In this document: piece after piece, positions 49,548 to 58,981 of the stretch | Position numbering within the stretch: the stretch's first letter is position 1 | How the letters are laid out: each line of letters starts with the position of its first letter | Source of the DNA: Mesorhizobium sp. | GTDB lineage: Bacteria; Pseudomonadota; Alphaproteobacteria; Rhizobiales; Rhizobiaceae | Direction: 5' to 3' | Length of the DNA stretch: 64,000 nt | Assembly (NCBI GenBank): GCA_004020315.1 | Contig: SAQG01000036.1 | Location: 1-64,000, forward strand | Translations under genes and position numbers: made by a program | The notes under the pieces: generated by a model | Database searches by the model: none | What the model was told of the DNA's origin: nothing | The model's input: only the letters and a program-made list of their open reading frames with translations

Positions 49548-51251
49548 ATGACTTTCAACGGATGGATGCAGATCCTCGTCTATTGCGGGATCGTCGTTTT
49601 TCTCGTGAAGCCGCTCGGCGGCTACATGTATCGCGTTTTCAGCGGCGACCGCACATTCCTCTCGCCGATTTTTGGCCCTGTCGAGCGGAGCCTCTATCGC
49701 ATCTCGGGAACCAGCGAACGTGAGGAGCAGCACTGGACCACCTATGCGGCGGCCTTGCTGTTCTTCAACCTGGCCGGTTTCCTGGTGCTTTACTTCCTGC
49801 AGCGGCTGCAAGGCAGCCTGCCGTACAATCCGGCCGGTATGACCGCCGTCGAACCCGGGCTCGCCTTCAACACCGCCGCCAGCTTCATGACCAACACCAA
49901 CTGGCAGAACTACGGCGGCGAAAGCACGATGTCCTATCTCGTGCAGATGGCCGGTCTCACCGTGCAGAACTTCCTGTCCGCGGCGACCGGCATCGCCATC
50001 GCGATCGCGCTGATCCGCGGCTTCACCAAGGCTTCCGGCAAATCGATCGGCAATTTCTGGGTCGATATGACCCGGTGCACCCTCTACCTGCTGTTGCCGC
50101 TCTGCATCGTGCTGACGCTGGTCTATGTCTATCTCGGCATACCGCAGACGCTCAGCGCCTATCTCGAGGCCACAACACTGGAAGGCACGCGGCAGACGAT
50201 CGCGGTCGGGCCAGCCGCCTCGCAGATCGCCATCAAGATGCTCGGCACCAATGGCGGCGGCTTCTTCAACGCCAACGCTGCGCATCCCTTCGAAAATCCC
50301 GATGCGATCTCAAACCTGATCCAGATGGTTTCGATCTTCGCCATCGGTGCGGCGCTGACCAACGTCTTCGGCCGCATGAACGGCAACCAGCGCCAGGGCT
50401 GGGCGATCTTGACCGCGATGGGTGTCCTGTTCATCGCTGGCGTCGCTGTCTGCTACTGGGCGGAAGCATCAGGCAATCCGCTGGTGCATGCGCTGGGCAT
50501 CGACGGCGGCAACATGGAAGGCAAGGAAACACGCTTTGGCATTGCTTTGTCGGCGTTGTTTGCGGTCATCACCACGGCCGCGTCCTGCGGCGCCGTCAAT
50601 GCGATGCATGACAGCTTCACAGCACTTGGCGGCATGATCCCGATCATCAACATGCAGCTCGGCGAGGTCATTGTCGGCGGTGTCGGCGCCGGTCTCTACG
50701 GCATCCTGATGTACATTGTGATCGCCGTCTTCGTCGCCGGACTGATGGTCGGACGCACGCCCGAATATCTCGGAAAGAAGATCGAGGCCAAGGAGGTCAA
50801 GATGGCAATGCTCGCCATTCTTTGCCTGCCGCTGGCGATGCTTATCTTCACCGCGATCGCCGTGGTGCTGCCGACAGGCGTCGCTTCGATGGCCAATGCC
50901 GGCCCGCACGGCTTTTCCGAGGTTCTCTATGCCTACACCTCGGCTGCCGCCAACAACGGCTCGGCCTTTGGCGGCCTGACCGGCAACACGCCCTGGTACA
51001 ACATCACGCTCGGCATCGGCATGCTGATGGGCCGCTTCCTGGTCATCATCCCGGCTCTGGCGATCGCCGGTTCGTTGGTCGCCAAGAAGACGGTGCCCGC
51101 CTCCGCCGGCACCTTCCCGACCGACGGGCCGCTGTTCGTCGGGCTGCTGGTCGGCCTCATTCTGATCGTCGGCGGCCTCACCTTCTTCCCGGCGCTGGCG
51201 GTCGGACCGATCATCGAGCACCTGGCCGGCATCCACGGGCAGACATTCTGA
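49548..51251 (+). CDS. kdpA: Potassium-transporting ATPase KdpA subunit
   Basis: The 567-residue potassium-binding channel-like subunit, normal family length, with ten or so membrane spans. It contains the four selectivity-filter-like loops of the superfamily of K+ transporters (TNTNWQNYGGES, TNGGGFFNANAAHPFENP, the third near 345 in TTAASCGAVNAMHDSF, the fourth near 465 in AAANNGSAFGGL). It selects K+ for the P-type pump. High-affinity uptake operates at low external potassium. Confidence 0.97.
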   Translation: MTFNGWMQILVYCGIVVFLVKPLGGYMYRVFSGDRTFLSPIFGPVERSLYRISGTSEREEQHWTTYAAALLFFNLAGFLVLYFLQRLQGSLPYNPAGMTAVEPGLAFNTAASFMTNTNWQNYGGESTMSYLVQMAGLTVQNFLSAATGIAIAIALIRGFTKASGKSIGNFWVDMTRCTLYLLLPLCIVLTLVYVYLGIPQTLSAYLEATTLEGTRQTIAVGPAASQIAIKMLGTNGGGFFNANAAHPFENPDAISNLIQMVSIFAIGAALTNVFGRMNGNQRQGWAILTAMGVLFIAGVAVCYWAEASGNPLVHALGIDGGNMEGKETRFGIALSALFAVITTAASCGAVNAMHDSFTALGGMIPIINMQLGEVIVGGVGAGLYGILMYIVIAVFVAGLMVGRTPEYLGKKIEAKEVKMAMLAILCLPLAMLIFTAIAVVLPTGVASMANAGPHGFSEVLYAYTSAAANNGSAFGGLTGNTPWYNITLGIGMLMGRFLVIIPALAIAGSLVAKKTVPASAGTFPTDGPLFVGLLVGLILIVGGLTFFPALAVGPIIEHLAGIHGQTF

Positions 51252-51257
51252 ACCGCC

Positions 51258-51284
51258 ATGTCCTGGTGATGACTATGTCCTGGT
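51258..51284 (+). repeat. 17-bp direct repeat at a start codon
   Basis: ATGTCCTGGT occurs at 51258-51267 and 51275-51284, a period of 17 bases. The first copy reads ATG TCC TGG TGA and its stop overlaps the next ATG (51269). The arrangement recalls the 17-bp stop-start repeat between cdd and punA. Confidence 0.7.
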
Positions 51285-51487
51285 TCGAAACCATACGTCG
51301 CAAGATTCGGCATCGAGCCGATCCGAAAGGGGCAACCCCGCCCCCTTTCCCGACCTTGTCCACGTTCTTCGGCATTGCGGCGGTCATGTTCGTGATCTGG
51401 TTGCTGGCCTCCGGGCTTCCGCACCTTCTTTCGGCATACGATCGATCGGCGCCGTACAACAACATCGATACTGGAGCCACTAAATGA
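51275..51487 (+). CDS. Small membrane protein between kdpA and kdpB
   Basis: A 70-residue protein (from ATG 51275; 51269 adds two residues) with a basic N-terminus (MSWFETIRRKIRHRADPKG), a Pro-rich turn, one membrane span (FFGIAAVMFVIWLLASGL) and a polar tail ending DTGATK. Its stop overlaps the kdpB start as ATGA, which argues for real translation. It is not one of the classical Kdp subunits, and I do not recognise a family. Insertion between kdpA and kdpB suggests an accessory or assembly role. Confidence 0.65.
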   Translation: MSWFETIRRKIRHRADPKGATPPPFPTLSTFFGIAAVMFVIWLLASGLPHLLSAYDRSAPYNNIDTGATK

Positions 51488-53577
51488 GCCAGTCCAAATC
51501 CGCTGTTATCATGGATGCCCGCATCCTGCTGCCCGCCATCGACGGCGCCTTCAGGAAACTGAACCCGCGCAGCTTGATGCGCAATCCGGTGATGTTCGTC
51601 GTCGCCGTCGTCTCGGCGCTCACGTCAGTCCTGTTCGTCAAGGATCTTGTCACTGGTGGCGGCGACCTCGGCTTCTCGCTGCAGATCATCATCTGGCTGT
51701 GGTTCACCGTGCTTTTCGCCAACTTCGCCGAAGCGGTCGCCGAAGGCCGAGGCAAGGCGCAGGCCGATTCGCTGCGCAAGGCGCGCACCGAGACCCAGGC
51801 CAAGTTATTGACCGGCGACGGCCGCATCAAGTTCAAGCTGGTGCCCGGCACCGGCCTGAAGGTCGGCGATGTGGTGCTCGTCGAGGCCGGCGACATCATT
51901 CCCTCGGATGGCGAGGTGATCGAAGGCGTCGCTTCGGTCAACGAGGCGGCGATCACCGGCGAATCCGCTCCGGTGATCCGTGAATCCGGCGGCGACCGTT
52001 CGGCGGTGACTGGCGGCACGCAGGTTCTGTCCGACTGGATCCGCGTGCGCATCACCGCGGCGTCAGGCCATACGTTCCTCGACCGCATGATCTCGCTGGT
52101 CGAAGGCGCCGAGCGCCAGAAGACGCCCAACGAGATCGCGCTCAACATCCTGCTCGTCGGCATGACGCTGATCTTCGTGCTGGCGACGGCGACGATCCCG
52201 AGTTTCGCCTCCTATTCGGGCGGCTACATTTCGGTGACCGTCCTGGTCGCCCTGTTCGTCACCTTGATCCCGACGACGATCGGGGCACTGCTTTCGGCTA
52301 TCGGCATCGCCGGCATGGATCGCCTGGTGCGGTTCAACGTGCTGGCCATGTCGGGCCGCGCCGTCGAGGCGGCTGGCGACGTCGACACGCTGCTGCTCGA
52401 CAAGACCGGCACGATCACGCTCGGCAATCGCCAGGCGACGGCGTTCCGCCCGGTCAAGGGCGTCACCGAGCAGGAGCTGGCCGACGCTGCACAGTTGGCC
52501 TCGCTTGCCGATGAAACGCCGGAAGGCCGCTCGATCGTCGTGCTGGCGAAGGAGAAATACGCCATCCGTGCCCGCGACATGGCAACACTGCATGCCACTT
52601 TCGTGCCCTTCACCGCGCAAACCCGCATGAGCGGCGTCAACATCGATGGCTCGTCGGTGCGCAAGGGCGCGGTCGATTCGGTGCTCGCCCACGTCAATCA
52701 GTCGACCGTCGCCACGCATGGTAGACGCCCCAGCAGCGACACCATTCGCGACCTGCAGGCGATCGCCGACGACATCGCCAAATCCGGCGGCACGCCGTTG
52801 GCGGTCGAGCGCGACGGACGCCTGCTCGGCGTCGTCCATCTCAAGGACATCGTCAAGGGCGGCATCAGGGAACGCTTCGCCGAACTGCGCAAGATGGGGA
52901 TCCGCACGGTGATGATCACCGGCGACAACCCGATGACGGCGGCGGCGATCGCGGCGGAGGCCGGCGTCGACGATTTCCTTTCCCAGGCGACGCCCGAGGA
53001 CAAGCTGAAGCTCATCCGCGACGAGCAGGCCAAGGGCAAGCTCGTCGCCATGTGCGGCGACGGCACCAACGATGCGCCCGCCCTTGCGCAGGCCGATGTC
53101 GGCGTTGCCATGAACACCGGAACGGTCGCCGCACGCGAAGCCGGCAATATGGTCGACCTCGACAGCGACCCGACCAAGCTGATCGAGATCGTGGAAATCG
53201 GCAAGACATTGCTGATGACGCGCGGGTCGCTGACGACCTTCTCCATCGCCAACGACGTTGCCAAGTATTTTGCCATAATCCCGGCCATATTCGCCGTCTT
53301 CTACATCGCGCCGGGGCAGACATCTGGTCCGCTGCAAGCGCTTAACATCATGCATCTGGCAACGCCGCAGAGCGCCATTCTCTCGGCCATCATCTTCAAC
53401 GCGCTGATCATCATCGCGCTGATCCCGCTGTCGCTGAGAGGCGTCAAATATCGCGCGATCGGCGCGGGCGCGCTGCTCAGCCGCAACCTTCTTATCTACG
53501 GTCTCGGCGGCATCATCGTCCCCTTCGTCGGCATCAAAGCGATCGACATGGCCATCACCGCGCTTGGCCTCGCCTAA
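51484..53577 (+). CDS. kdpB: Potassium-transporting ATPase KdpB subunit
   Basis: The 697-residue P-type ATPase subunit. The phosphorylated Asp is in DKTGTITLGN near residue 306, the actuator loop is AAITGESAPVIRESGGD, and the hinge is MCGDGTNDAPALAQADVGVAM near 525. The DDETPEGRS nucleotide-site region appears as SLADETPEGRSIVVLA. It hydrolyses ATP to drive K+ uptake through KdpA. The start overlaps the small ORF upstream; kdpC follows after 12 bases. Confidence 0.97.
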   Translation: MSQSKSAVIMDARILLPAIDGAFRKLNPRSLMRNPVMFVVAVVSALTSVLFVKDLVTGGGDLGFSLQIIIWLWFTVLFANFAEAVAEGRGKAQADSLRKARTETQAKLLTGDGRIKFKLVPGTGLKVGDVVLVEAGDIIPSDGEVIEGVASVNEAAITGESAPVIRESGGDRSAVTGGTQVLSDWIRVRITAASGHTFLDRMISLVEGAERQKTPNEIALNILLVGMTLIFVLATATIPSFASYSGGYISVTVLVALFVTLIPTTIGALLSAIGIAGMDRLVRFNVLAMSGRAVEAAGDVDTLLLDKTGTITLGNRQATAFRPVKGVTEQELADAAQLASLADETPEGRSIVVLAKEKYAIRARDMATLHATFVPFTAQTRMSGVNIDGSSVRKGAVDSVLAHVNQSTVATHGRRPSSDTIRDLQAIADDIAKSGGTPLAVERDGRLLGVVHLKDIVKGGIRERFAELRKMGIRTVMITGDNPMTAAAIAAEAGVDDFLSQATPEDKLKLIRDEQAKGKLVAMCGDGTNDAPALAQADVGVAMNTGTVAAREAGNMVDLDSDPTKLIEIVEIGKTLLMTRGSLTTFSIANDVAKYFAIIPAIFAVFYIAPGQTSGPLQALNIMHLATPQSAILSAIIFNALIIIALIPLSLRGVKYRAIGAGALLSRNLLIYGLGGIIVPFVGIKAIDMAITALGLA

Positions 53578-53589
53578 GGAATTAAGTCC

Positions 53590-54159
53590 ATGCTCAAGCA
53601 AATCAGACCCGCGATCACCATGATCGTTTTCTTCACCATCCTTACCGGCCTAATCTATCCGATCGGCATGACCGGCATCGCCCAAGCCTTGTTCCCGCGC
53701 CAGGCCAACGGCAGTCTGATCGAGAAGGACGGCAAGCTCGTCGGCTCCGAACTGATCGGCCAGGCCTTCGCCAGCGACCGCTATTTCCATGGCCGGCCAT
53801 CGGCTGCCGGCGACGGTTACAATGCCGCCTCATCGAGCGGTTCGAATCTCGGTCCGACCAACCCCAAGCTGATCGAACGCATCAAGGGCGATGCCGACAG
53901 GCTGAAGGCGGAAAATCCCAACCAGCCGGTGCCGATGGATCTGGTCACGACTTCAGGCAGCGGCCTCGATCCGCATGTCAGCCCCGAAGCCGCCTATTTC
54001 CAGGTCGCCAGGGTGGCCAAGGCCAGGGGCGTTGATGAAGCCAGGGTTAAATCCCTTGTCGACAGCCATGTCGAGGACCGCGAGCTCGGCTTCATGGGAG
54101 AGCCGGTGGTCAATGTGCTGGCGCTCAACCTGGCGCTGGACGAGGCTGTCAAGCAATGA
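53590..54159 (+). CDS. kdpC: Potassium-transporting ATPase KdpC subunit
   Basis: A 189-residue periplasmic subunit with one N-terminal membrane anchor (ITMIVFFTILTGLIYPIGMT) and the typical YFHGRPSAAGDGYNAASSSG, ASGLDPHVSP-like (TSGSGLDPHVSPEAAYFQ) and VNVLALNLALD blocks. It aids K+ binding in the complex. The stop overlaps the kdpD start as ATGA. Confidence 0.96.
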   Translation: MLKQIRPAITMIVFFTILTGLIYPIGMTGIAQALFPRQANGSLIEKDGKLVGSELIGQAFASDRYFHGRPSAAGDGYNAASSSGSNLGPTNPKLIERIKGDADRLKAENPNQPVPMDLVTTSGSGLDPHVSPEAAYFQVARVAKARGVDEARVKSLVDSHVEDRELGFMGEPVVNVLALNLALDEAVKQ

Positions 54160-56963
54160 ATGATGGGCCGGGGATCGACACCATCCCCGGCGCCCTTCAT
54201 GATCGATTTCTGATGCCGGACGACAGCCGCAAGGAGACCAGACCCTCACCCGACGCGCTGCTTGACCATGCGGAGCGGGAGGCGCGCGGTCGCCTGCGGA
54301 TATTCCTGGGCGCGGCACCCGGCGTCGGCAAGACCTATGAAATGCTGATGTCGGGCCGTGCAAGACTGGCCGACGGGGTGGACGTGGTGATCGGCGTCGT
54401 CGAAACGCACGGCCGCAAAGAAACCCAGGTGCTGGTCGACGGCTATGAGCTGATCCCTCGTCGCCAGGTCGACTATAAGGGGCGCATTCTCGAGGAGATG
54501 GATCTCGATGCCATCCTTGCCCGGCGTCCGGCGCTGGTTCTCGTCGACGAGCTTGCCCATACCAACGCGCCGGGCAGCCGCCATCCCAAGCGCTATCTCG
54601 ACGTCCAGGAAATCCTGACGCACGGTATCGACGTCTACACGACGCTCAATATCCAGCATGTCGAAAGCCTGAACGATGTCGTGGCGCAGATCACGCGCGT
54701 CAGGGTGCGCGAGACGGTTCCAGACTCCATCATCGACCAGGCCGACGACATCGAGATCATCGATCTCACGCCCGACGACCTGATCAAGCGGCTCGAGGAA
54801 GGCAAGGTCTATATCCCCAGCACCGCCCAGCGCGCCATCGAGAACTATTTCTCGCCGGGCAATCTGACAGCGCTCAGGGAATTGGCGCTCCGCCGCACCG
54901 CCCAGCGTGTCGACGAGCAGTTGCTGATCCACATGCAGGCCCACGCCATACCCGGACCCTGGGCGGCCAGCGAACGTGTCCTGGTCTGGGTCGACGAGGA
55001 CCCGCGCAGCGCGTCCCTCGTGCGCTATGCCCGCCGCCAGGCCGAGCGACTGCGCGCATCATGGCTCGCGCTCTACGTCGAGACGCCGCGTTCGACCAGC
55101 CTGTCCGAGCAGGATCGCGACAGGCTCGCATCAACGCTTCGCCTTGCCGAACAATTGGGCGGCGCTGCCGTCACCATACCCGGTCAGGACGTCGCCACCG
55201 AGATTCTGCGCTATGCGGCGGCGAACAACGTCACCCACATCATAACAGGCAAGCCGCGCAAGCCGCGCTGGCGGCAATTGTTCGACGGCTCCGTTACCTA
55301 TGATCTGATACGCGACGCCGGCAAGATCAGCGTTCATGTCGTCTCCGGCGACGACCAGGCGCAAGTCCAGCCGTCACGAGGTGTCATCCCGGCTCAACCG
55401 GCGCGCCTCGACATCAGGCCCTATCTGATCGTTACCGGCTACGTCGTCGCAGGGTTGCTTTTCGGGCTGCTCCTGTCGCGCGTGCTCGACGTGCGCAACA
55501 TCGCCCTTGTCTTCCTCATGGCGGTGCTGGTGTCTGCGGTCACGGCGGGTCTGTGGCCGGCAATATTCGCTTGCGTCCTCAGCGCGCTTGCATTCAACTT
55601 CTTCTTTCTCGACCCGCTCTACACGTTCAACATCAGCGCTCCGGAAAGCGCCGTCGCGCTCGGCTTTTTCTTCTGCGTGGCGATCATCGCCAGCAATCTG
55701 ACGGCGCGGGTACAGCGCCAGGCCGTGGCGGCACAGTCTCGCGCGCGCACCACCGAGGACCTTTATCTGTTCTCAAAGAAGCTGGCCGGCACGGGAACGC
55801 TCGACGACGTGCTTTGGGCGACTGCCTTTCAGATAGCCTCGATGCTGAAGCTGCGCGTGGTGCTGCTGCTACCCGAAAACGGCACGATCACGGTCAAGGC
55901 CGGCTATCCTCCAGACGACACGCTGGCCGAGGCAGACATCGCTGCAGCGCTCTGGGCCTGGGAGCACAACCGCGCGGCGGGGCGCGGCGCGGACACGCTG
56001 CCCGGGGCAAAACGCCTCTATGTTCCGTTGCGGACGGGGCGCACTGCTGTCGGCGTCGTCGGGCTCGACAACGACAAGCAAGGTCCGCTGCTGACGCCCG
56101 AGCAGCAGCGCCTGCTCGACGCCCTCACAGATCAGGCGGCGGTGGCCATCGAGCGTATCCAGCTTGTCGCCGACGTCGACCGGGCCAAGCTCGCGGCCGA
56201 GGCGGACCGCCTGCGCTCGGCGCTGCTGACCTCGATTTCCCATGACCTGAAAACGCCGCTTGCCGCCATCATGGGCGCCGCCGGCACCTTGCGGGAATTT
56301 GCGTCGGCGCTTCCCGAGGCGGACCGGGCGGACCTGCTGTCGACCGTGCTCGACGAATCGGAACGGCTGAACCGTTTCATCGCCAATCTGCTCGACATGA
56401 CCAAGATCGAATCCGGTGCGATGGAGCCGAATTACGCGTTCCACTACGTCGGCGATATCGTCGGTTCCGCGCTGCACCGGGCCAGGAAAATCATCGGCGA
56501 ACACAAGACCGAAATGGACATTCCCGCTGACCTGCCAATGCTGAGGCTTGACCCCGTTCTGTTCGAGCAGGTGCTGTTCAACCTCTTCGACAATGCCGCA
56601 AAGTATGCGCCGCCTGGTTCGACGATCCGCTTGCAGGGCTGGCTCGACAATGGCTTTGTCACCCTGCAGATCATGGACGAGGGCCCGGGCATTCCGCGCG
56701 CCGATCTGGAACGCGTTTTCGACACGTTCTACCGGGTGCGCAAGGGCGATCAGGTCCGTGCCGGCACCGGGCTCGGGCTCTCGATCTGCCGCGGCTTCAT
56801 CGAGGCAATGGGCGGGACGATTTCGGCGGCCAGCAGGACCGACCGCTCGGGTGCGGTTTTCACGATCAAGATGCCGGTGCCGACGGAATTGCCCGCCGTG
56901 GACGACGACCCCAGCGGCGATGACCAAAATGTGGGCGACCCCGACGTGGATGACTTGCCATGA
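54156..56963 (+). CDS. kdpD: Potassium sensor histidine kinase
   Basis: A 935-residue KdpD of full length. The N-terminal KdpD domain has Walker A FLGAAPGVGKTYEML near residue 52 and VLVDELAHTNAPGSRHPKRY near 130, followed by a universal-stress-like domain (about 265-395). Four membrane spans follow (about 425-525), then a GAF domain. The kinase core has SISHDLKTPLAAIMGA (His near 696) and the ATPase boxes DNAAKYAPPGS and DEGPGIP. It activates KdpE when K+ is low. ATG 54156 is used; ATG 54213 is possible. Confidence 0.96.
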   Translation: MNDGPGIDTIPGALHDRFLMPDDSRKETRPSPDALLDHAEREARGRLRIFLGAAPGVGKTYEMLMSGRARLADGVDVVIGVVETHGRKETQVLVDGYELIPRRQVDYKGRILEEMDLDAILARRPALVLVDELAHTNAPGSRHPKRYLDVQEILTHGIDVYTTLNIQHVESLNDVVAQITRVRVRETVPDSIIDQADDIEIIDLTPDDLIKRLEEGKVYIPSTAQRAIENYFSPGNLTALRELALRRTAQRVDEQLLIHMQAHAIPGPWAASERVLVWVDEDPRSASLVRYARRQAERLRASWLALYVETPRSTSLSEQDRDRLASTLRLAEQLGGAAVTIPGQDVATEILRYAAANNVTHIITGKPRKPRWRQLFDGSVTYDLIRDAGKISVHVVSGDDQAQVQPSRGVIPAQPARLDIRPYLIVTGYVVAGLLFGLLLSRVLDVRNIALVFLMAVLVSAVTAGLWPAIFACVLSALAFNFFFLDPLYTFNISAPESAVALGFFFCVAIIASNLTARVQRQAVAAQSRARTTEDLYLFSKKLAGTGTLDDVLWATAFQIASMLKLRVVLLLPENGTITVKAGYPPDDTLAEADIAAALWAWEHNRAAGRGADTLPGAKRLYVPLRTGRTAVGVVGLDNDKQGPLLTPEQQRLLDALTDQAAVAIERIQLVADVDRAKLAAEADRLRSALLTSISHDLKTPLAAIMGAAGTLREFASALPEADRADLLSTVLDESERLNRFIANLLDMTKIESGAMEPNYAFHYVGDIVGSALHRARKIIGEHKTEMDIPADLPMLRLDPVLFEQVLFNLFDNAAKYAPPGSTIRLQGWLDNGFVTLQIMDEGPGIPRADLERVFDTFYRVRKGDQVRAGTGLGLSICRGFIEAMGGTISAASRTDRSGAVFTIKMPVPTELPAVDDDPSGDDQNVGDPDVDDLP

Positions 56964-57652
56964 CGAACCTGGACGTCAGGATATTGGTCGTCGATGACGA
57001 ACCGCCGATCCGCAAGCTGCTCCGCGTCGGTCTTGGCAGCCAGGGCTATGCGATCAGCGAGGCGCCGAACGCCAAGACGGCGATCGAACTCATGGAGGCG
57101 GAAAAGCCGGACCTGATCCTGCTCGATCTCGGCCTGCCCGGCATGGGCGGCCATGAATTGCTGCGCAAATGGCGGGACGACGGCCTTGATGTTCCCGTGG
57201 TCATCCTTTCCAGCCGCACCGACGAGGCCGGCATCGTCTCGGCGCTTGAGCTCGGCGCCGACGACTACGTCACCAAGCCGTTCGGCATGAACGAGCTTGT
57301 CGCGCGCATCCGCGTGGCGCTCCGCCACAAGTTCCAGCAGCAAGGCGAGAAGCCGGTATTCCACACCGGCGATCTCACGGTCGATCTGGTGAAGCGCATC
57401 GTCACGATCGAGGGCAGGGAGATAAAGCTCTCGCCGAAGGAGTACGATATCCTGCGCATCCTCGTGCAGTACGCGGGCAAGGTTCTCACCCACCAGTTTC
57501 TTTTGAAGCAGGTCTGGGGCGATTCGACCGACGTGCAGTATCTCAGGGTCTATGTGCGGCAGCTCAGGCAAAAGATCGAGAAAATACCCGACCAACCGCG
57601 TTACATCACCACCGAAACCGGGGTCGGATATCGCCTGCGCGAAATCGACTGA
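56960..57652 (+). CDS. kdpE: KDP operon response regulator
   Basis: A 230-residue OmpR-type regulator. The receiver domain has VDDEPPIRKLL, the phosphorylated Asp in LILLDLGLPGMGG near residue 55, and the conserved Lys in DDYVTKPFGMNEL. The winged-helix output domain spans about 130-228 (LSPKEYDILRILVQYAGKV and YITTETGVGYRLRE). It overlaps kdpD by four bases. It activates the kdp promoter; I could not pinpoint its binding site upstream of kdpF. Confidence 0.96.
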   Translation: MTNLDVRILVVDDEPPIRKLLRVGLGSQGYAISEAPNAKTAIELMEAEKPDLILLDLGLPGMGGHELLRKWRDDGLDVPVVILSSRTDEAGIVSALELGADDYVTKPFGMNELVARIRVALRHKFQQQGEKPVFHTGDLTVDLVKRIVTIEGREIKLSPKEYDILRILVQYAGKVLTHQFLLKQVWGDSTDVQYLRVYVRQLRQKIEKIPDQPRYITTETGVGYRLREID

Positions 57653-57672
57653 AGCGAGGGACGGGGCGACGC

Positions 57673-57960
57673 TCAATCGGCCGAGAGCTCCGCGGATCGG
57701 GTAACCGCGCCGCTGAAGCCGGCCAATGAGATGGTTAAGCTGACCGGCGGCCCGGTATCGGCCGTAACCGCATTGATCTTCAACGTGGAGGCGACCTCGA
57801 GCAGCGGCGCGATCTTCGCATCGAATGCCAAGGGCACCAGGCACCGGCCTGGCACGTGCTGAATTGCAGAATGCCCTCCAGCTTCTTGTTGTCAACCTCG
57901 ACATCGATGCCCTTGGCCTGCACATGAGGGTCGACGCGCCTCGAGCTCCCGCCAATTCCG
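57673..57960 (-). pseudogene. Remnant of an IalB-type (invasion-associated locus B) gene
   Basis: On the minus strand the C-terminal half of an IalB-family protein is readable in two frames: VDPHVQAKGIDVEVDNKKLE then LQFSTCQAG in one, then CLVPLAFDAKIAPLLEVAST and PVSLTISLAGFSGAV in the next, with the shift near 57845-57860. The N-terminal signal and first half are absent, so this is a truncated, frameshifted relic. Apart from it, 57653-58042 holds no gene. IalB-like proteins are periplasmic in relatives. Confidence 0.6.
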
Positions 57961-58042
57961 CTTCGGCGAGCTTTAATCATGGCGTCACCAGACAAACGCC
58001 CTATATTGATTGGAGGGTTCTGTTTCGTGCGGGAATGAACGG

Positions 58043-58339
58043 ATGTCGCAGCTTCGCCTATCGACGATCGTCATCTCGGCAATGCTGGCAACAGCGATGC
58101 TGTCGGACGCGGCTGTCTCCGCGCAGATCGTCACTCCCACCAACCGCAACGCGCTGGTCCTGCAAAACGAATTGCAGATGCTGGAGAACAGGCTGCGACG
58201 GCAGCAATATCAACAGCAGCAACAGCAGTTCCGTGCCCAGGATCGCGAGGTAGCGCCGCAACGGCCTGATGTGCCGCTGATGAGGCCTACTTGCCAGTTG
58301 CGGCGGTCGGGCAGCCGCTTCGTCAGTATCTGCCGCTGA
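58043..58339 (+). CDS. Small secreted Gln-rich protein
   Basis: A 98-residue protein with a signal peptide (STIVISAMLATAMLSDAAVSA), a helical stretch (NALVLQNELQMLENRLRRQQ), a glutamine run and a C-terminal part with two cysteines (MRPTCQLRRSG and VSICR). I do not recognise a family beyond small rhizobial exported proteins. The coiled coil suggests oligomerisation. ATG 58043 opens the signal peptide and follows GGGAATGAACGG. Confidence 0.7.
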   Translation: MSQLRLSTIVISAMLATAMLSDAAVSAQIVTPTNRNALVLQNELQMLENRLRRQQYQQQQQQFRAQDREVAPQRPDVPLMRPTCQLRRSGSRFVSICR

Positions 58340-58471
58340 TAAGCCGGCGCTTTTCATTTATTTAGCCGACTTATATGCTTGAACGCCGCTCGACTTGAAG
58401 TAGCATCAAGGCGGTTTTGATTTTGCAACGTGCCTTTGTGCTTGGGCACTGCCCTGATTGGATCGTCGGGA

Positions 58472-58981
58472 ATGGCAGCCACCAAGAAGAAGGCCGTACG
58501 CAAGGCGAGGAAGGGCGGGCGGATCCGTCAGGTCGCGGCGATTCCTTTTCGGCTGGGCGAGCATGGCGACGTCGAGGTGATGCTGGTCACCTCGATATCG
58601 ACAAGGCGCTTTATCGTGCCTAAGGGCTGGCCGATGAAGGGCAAGAGTGGGCGCAAGGCAGCCACTATCGAAGCGCAGGAGGAAGCCGGCGTCCTCGGCA
58701 AGACGCTGAAGCAGCCGGCCGGCACCTATTCCTACTGGAAACGGCTGACCAGCCGCTTCGTCCGCGTCGACGTCACTGTCTACCTGCTGGCGGTGACGGA
58801 GGAGCTGGCCAACTGGCAGGAAGCCAAAAGGCGGCAGCGAGCATGGCTGACGCCGGCAGACGCAGCAGTGCTTATCGACGAGCCCGACCTTTCAACGCTG
58901 CTGAAGAACTTGAAAATTCCCCGTCCAGCGCCCGCTGGCGAACTTGAACCAAGGTCTCATTTGGCGTCGTCTTCTCCGTGA
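58472..58981 (+). CDS. NUDIX hydrolase
   Basis: A 169-residue NUDIX-fold protein. QVAAIPFRLGEHGDVEVMLV opens the domain and the Nudix box spans VPKGWPMKGKSGRKAATIEA then QEEAGVLG. The first Glu of the classical box is replaced, as in the diphosphoinositol-polyphosphate-hydrolase-like branch, while the EEAG Glu pair is kept. The N-terminus is Lys/Arg-rich. It overlaps the convergent lyase gene by 25 bases at the 3' end. Substrate unknown. Confidence 0.85.
   Translation: MAATKKKAVRKARKGGRIRQVAAIPFRLGEHGDVEVMLVTSISTRRFIVPKGWPMKGKSGRKAATIEAQEEAGVLGKTLKQPAGTYSYWKRLTSRFVRVDVTVYLLAVTEELANWQEAKRRQRAWLTPADAAVLIDEPDLSTLLKNLKIPRPAPAGELEPRSHLASSSP

Noticed and set aside
52063..53601. 512-residue minus-strand ORF
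   Set aside because: Antisense to kdpB with shadow-like composition.
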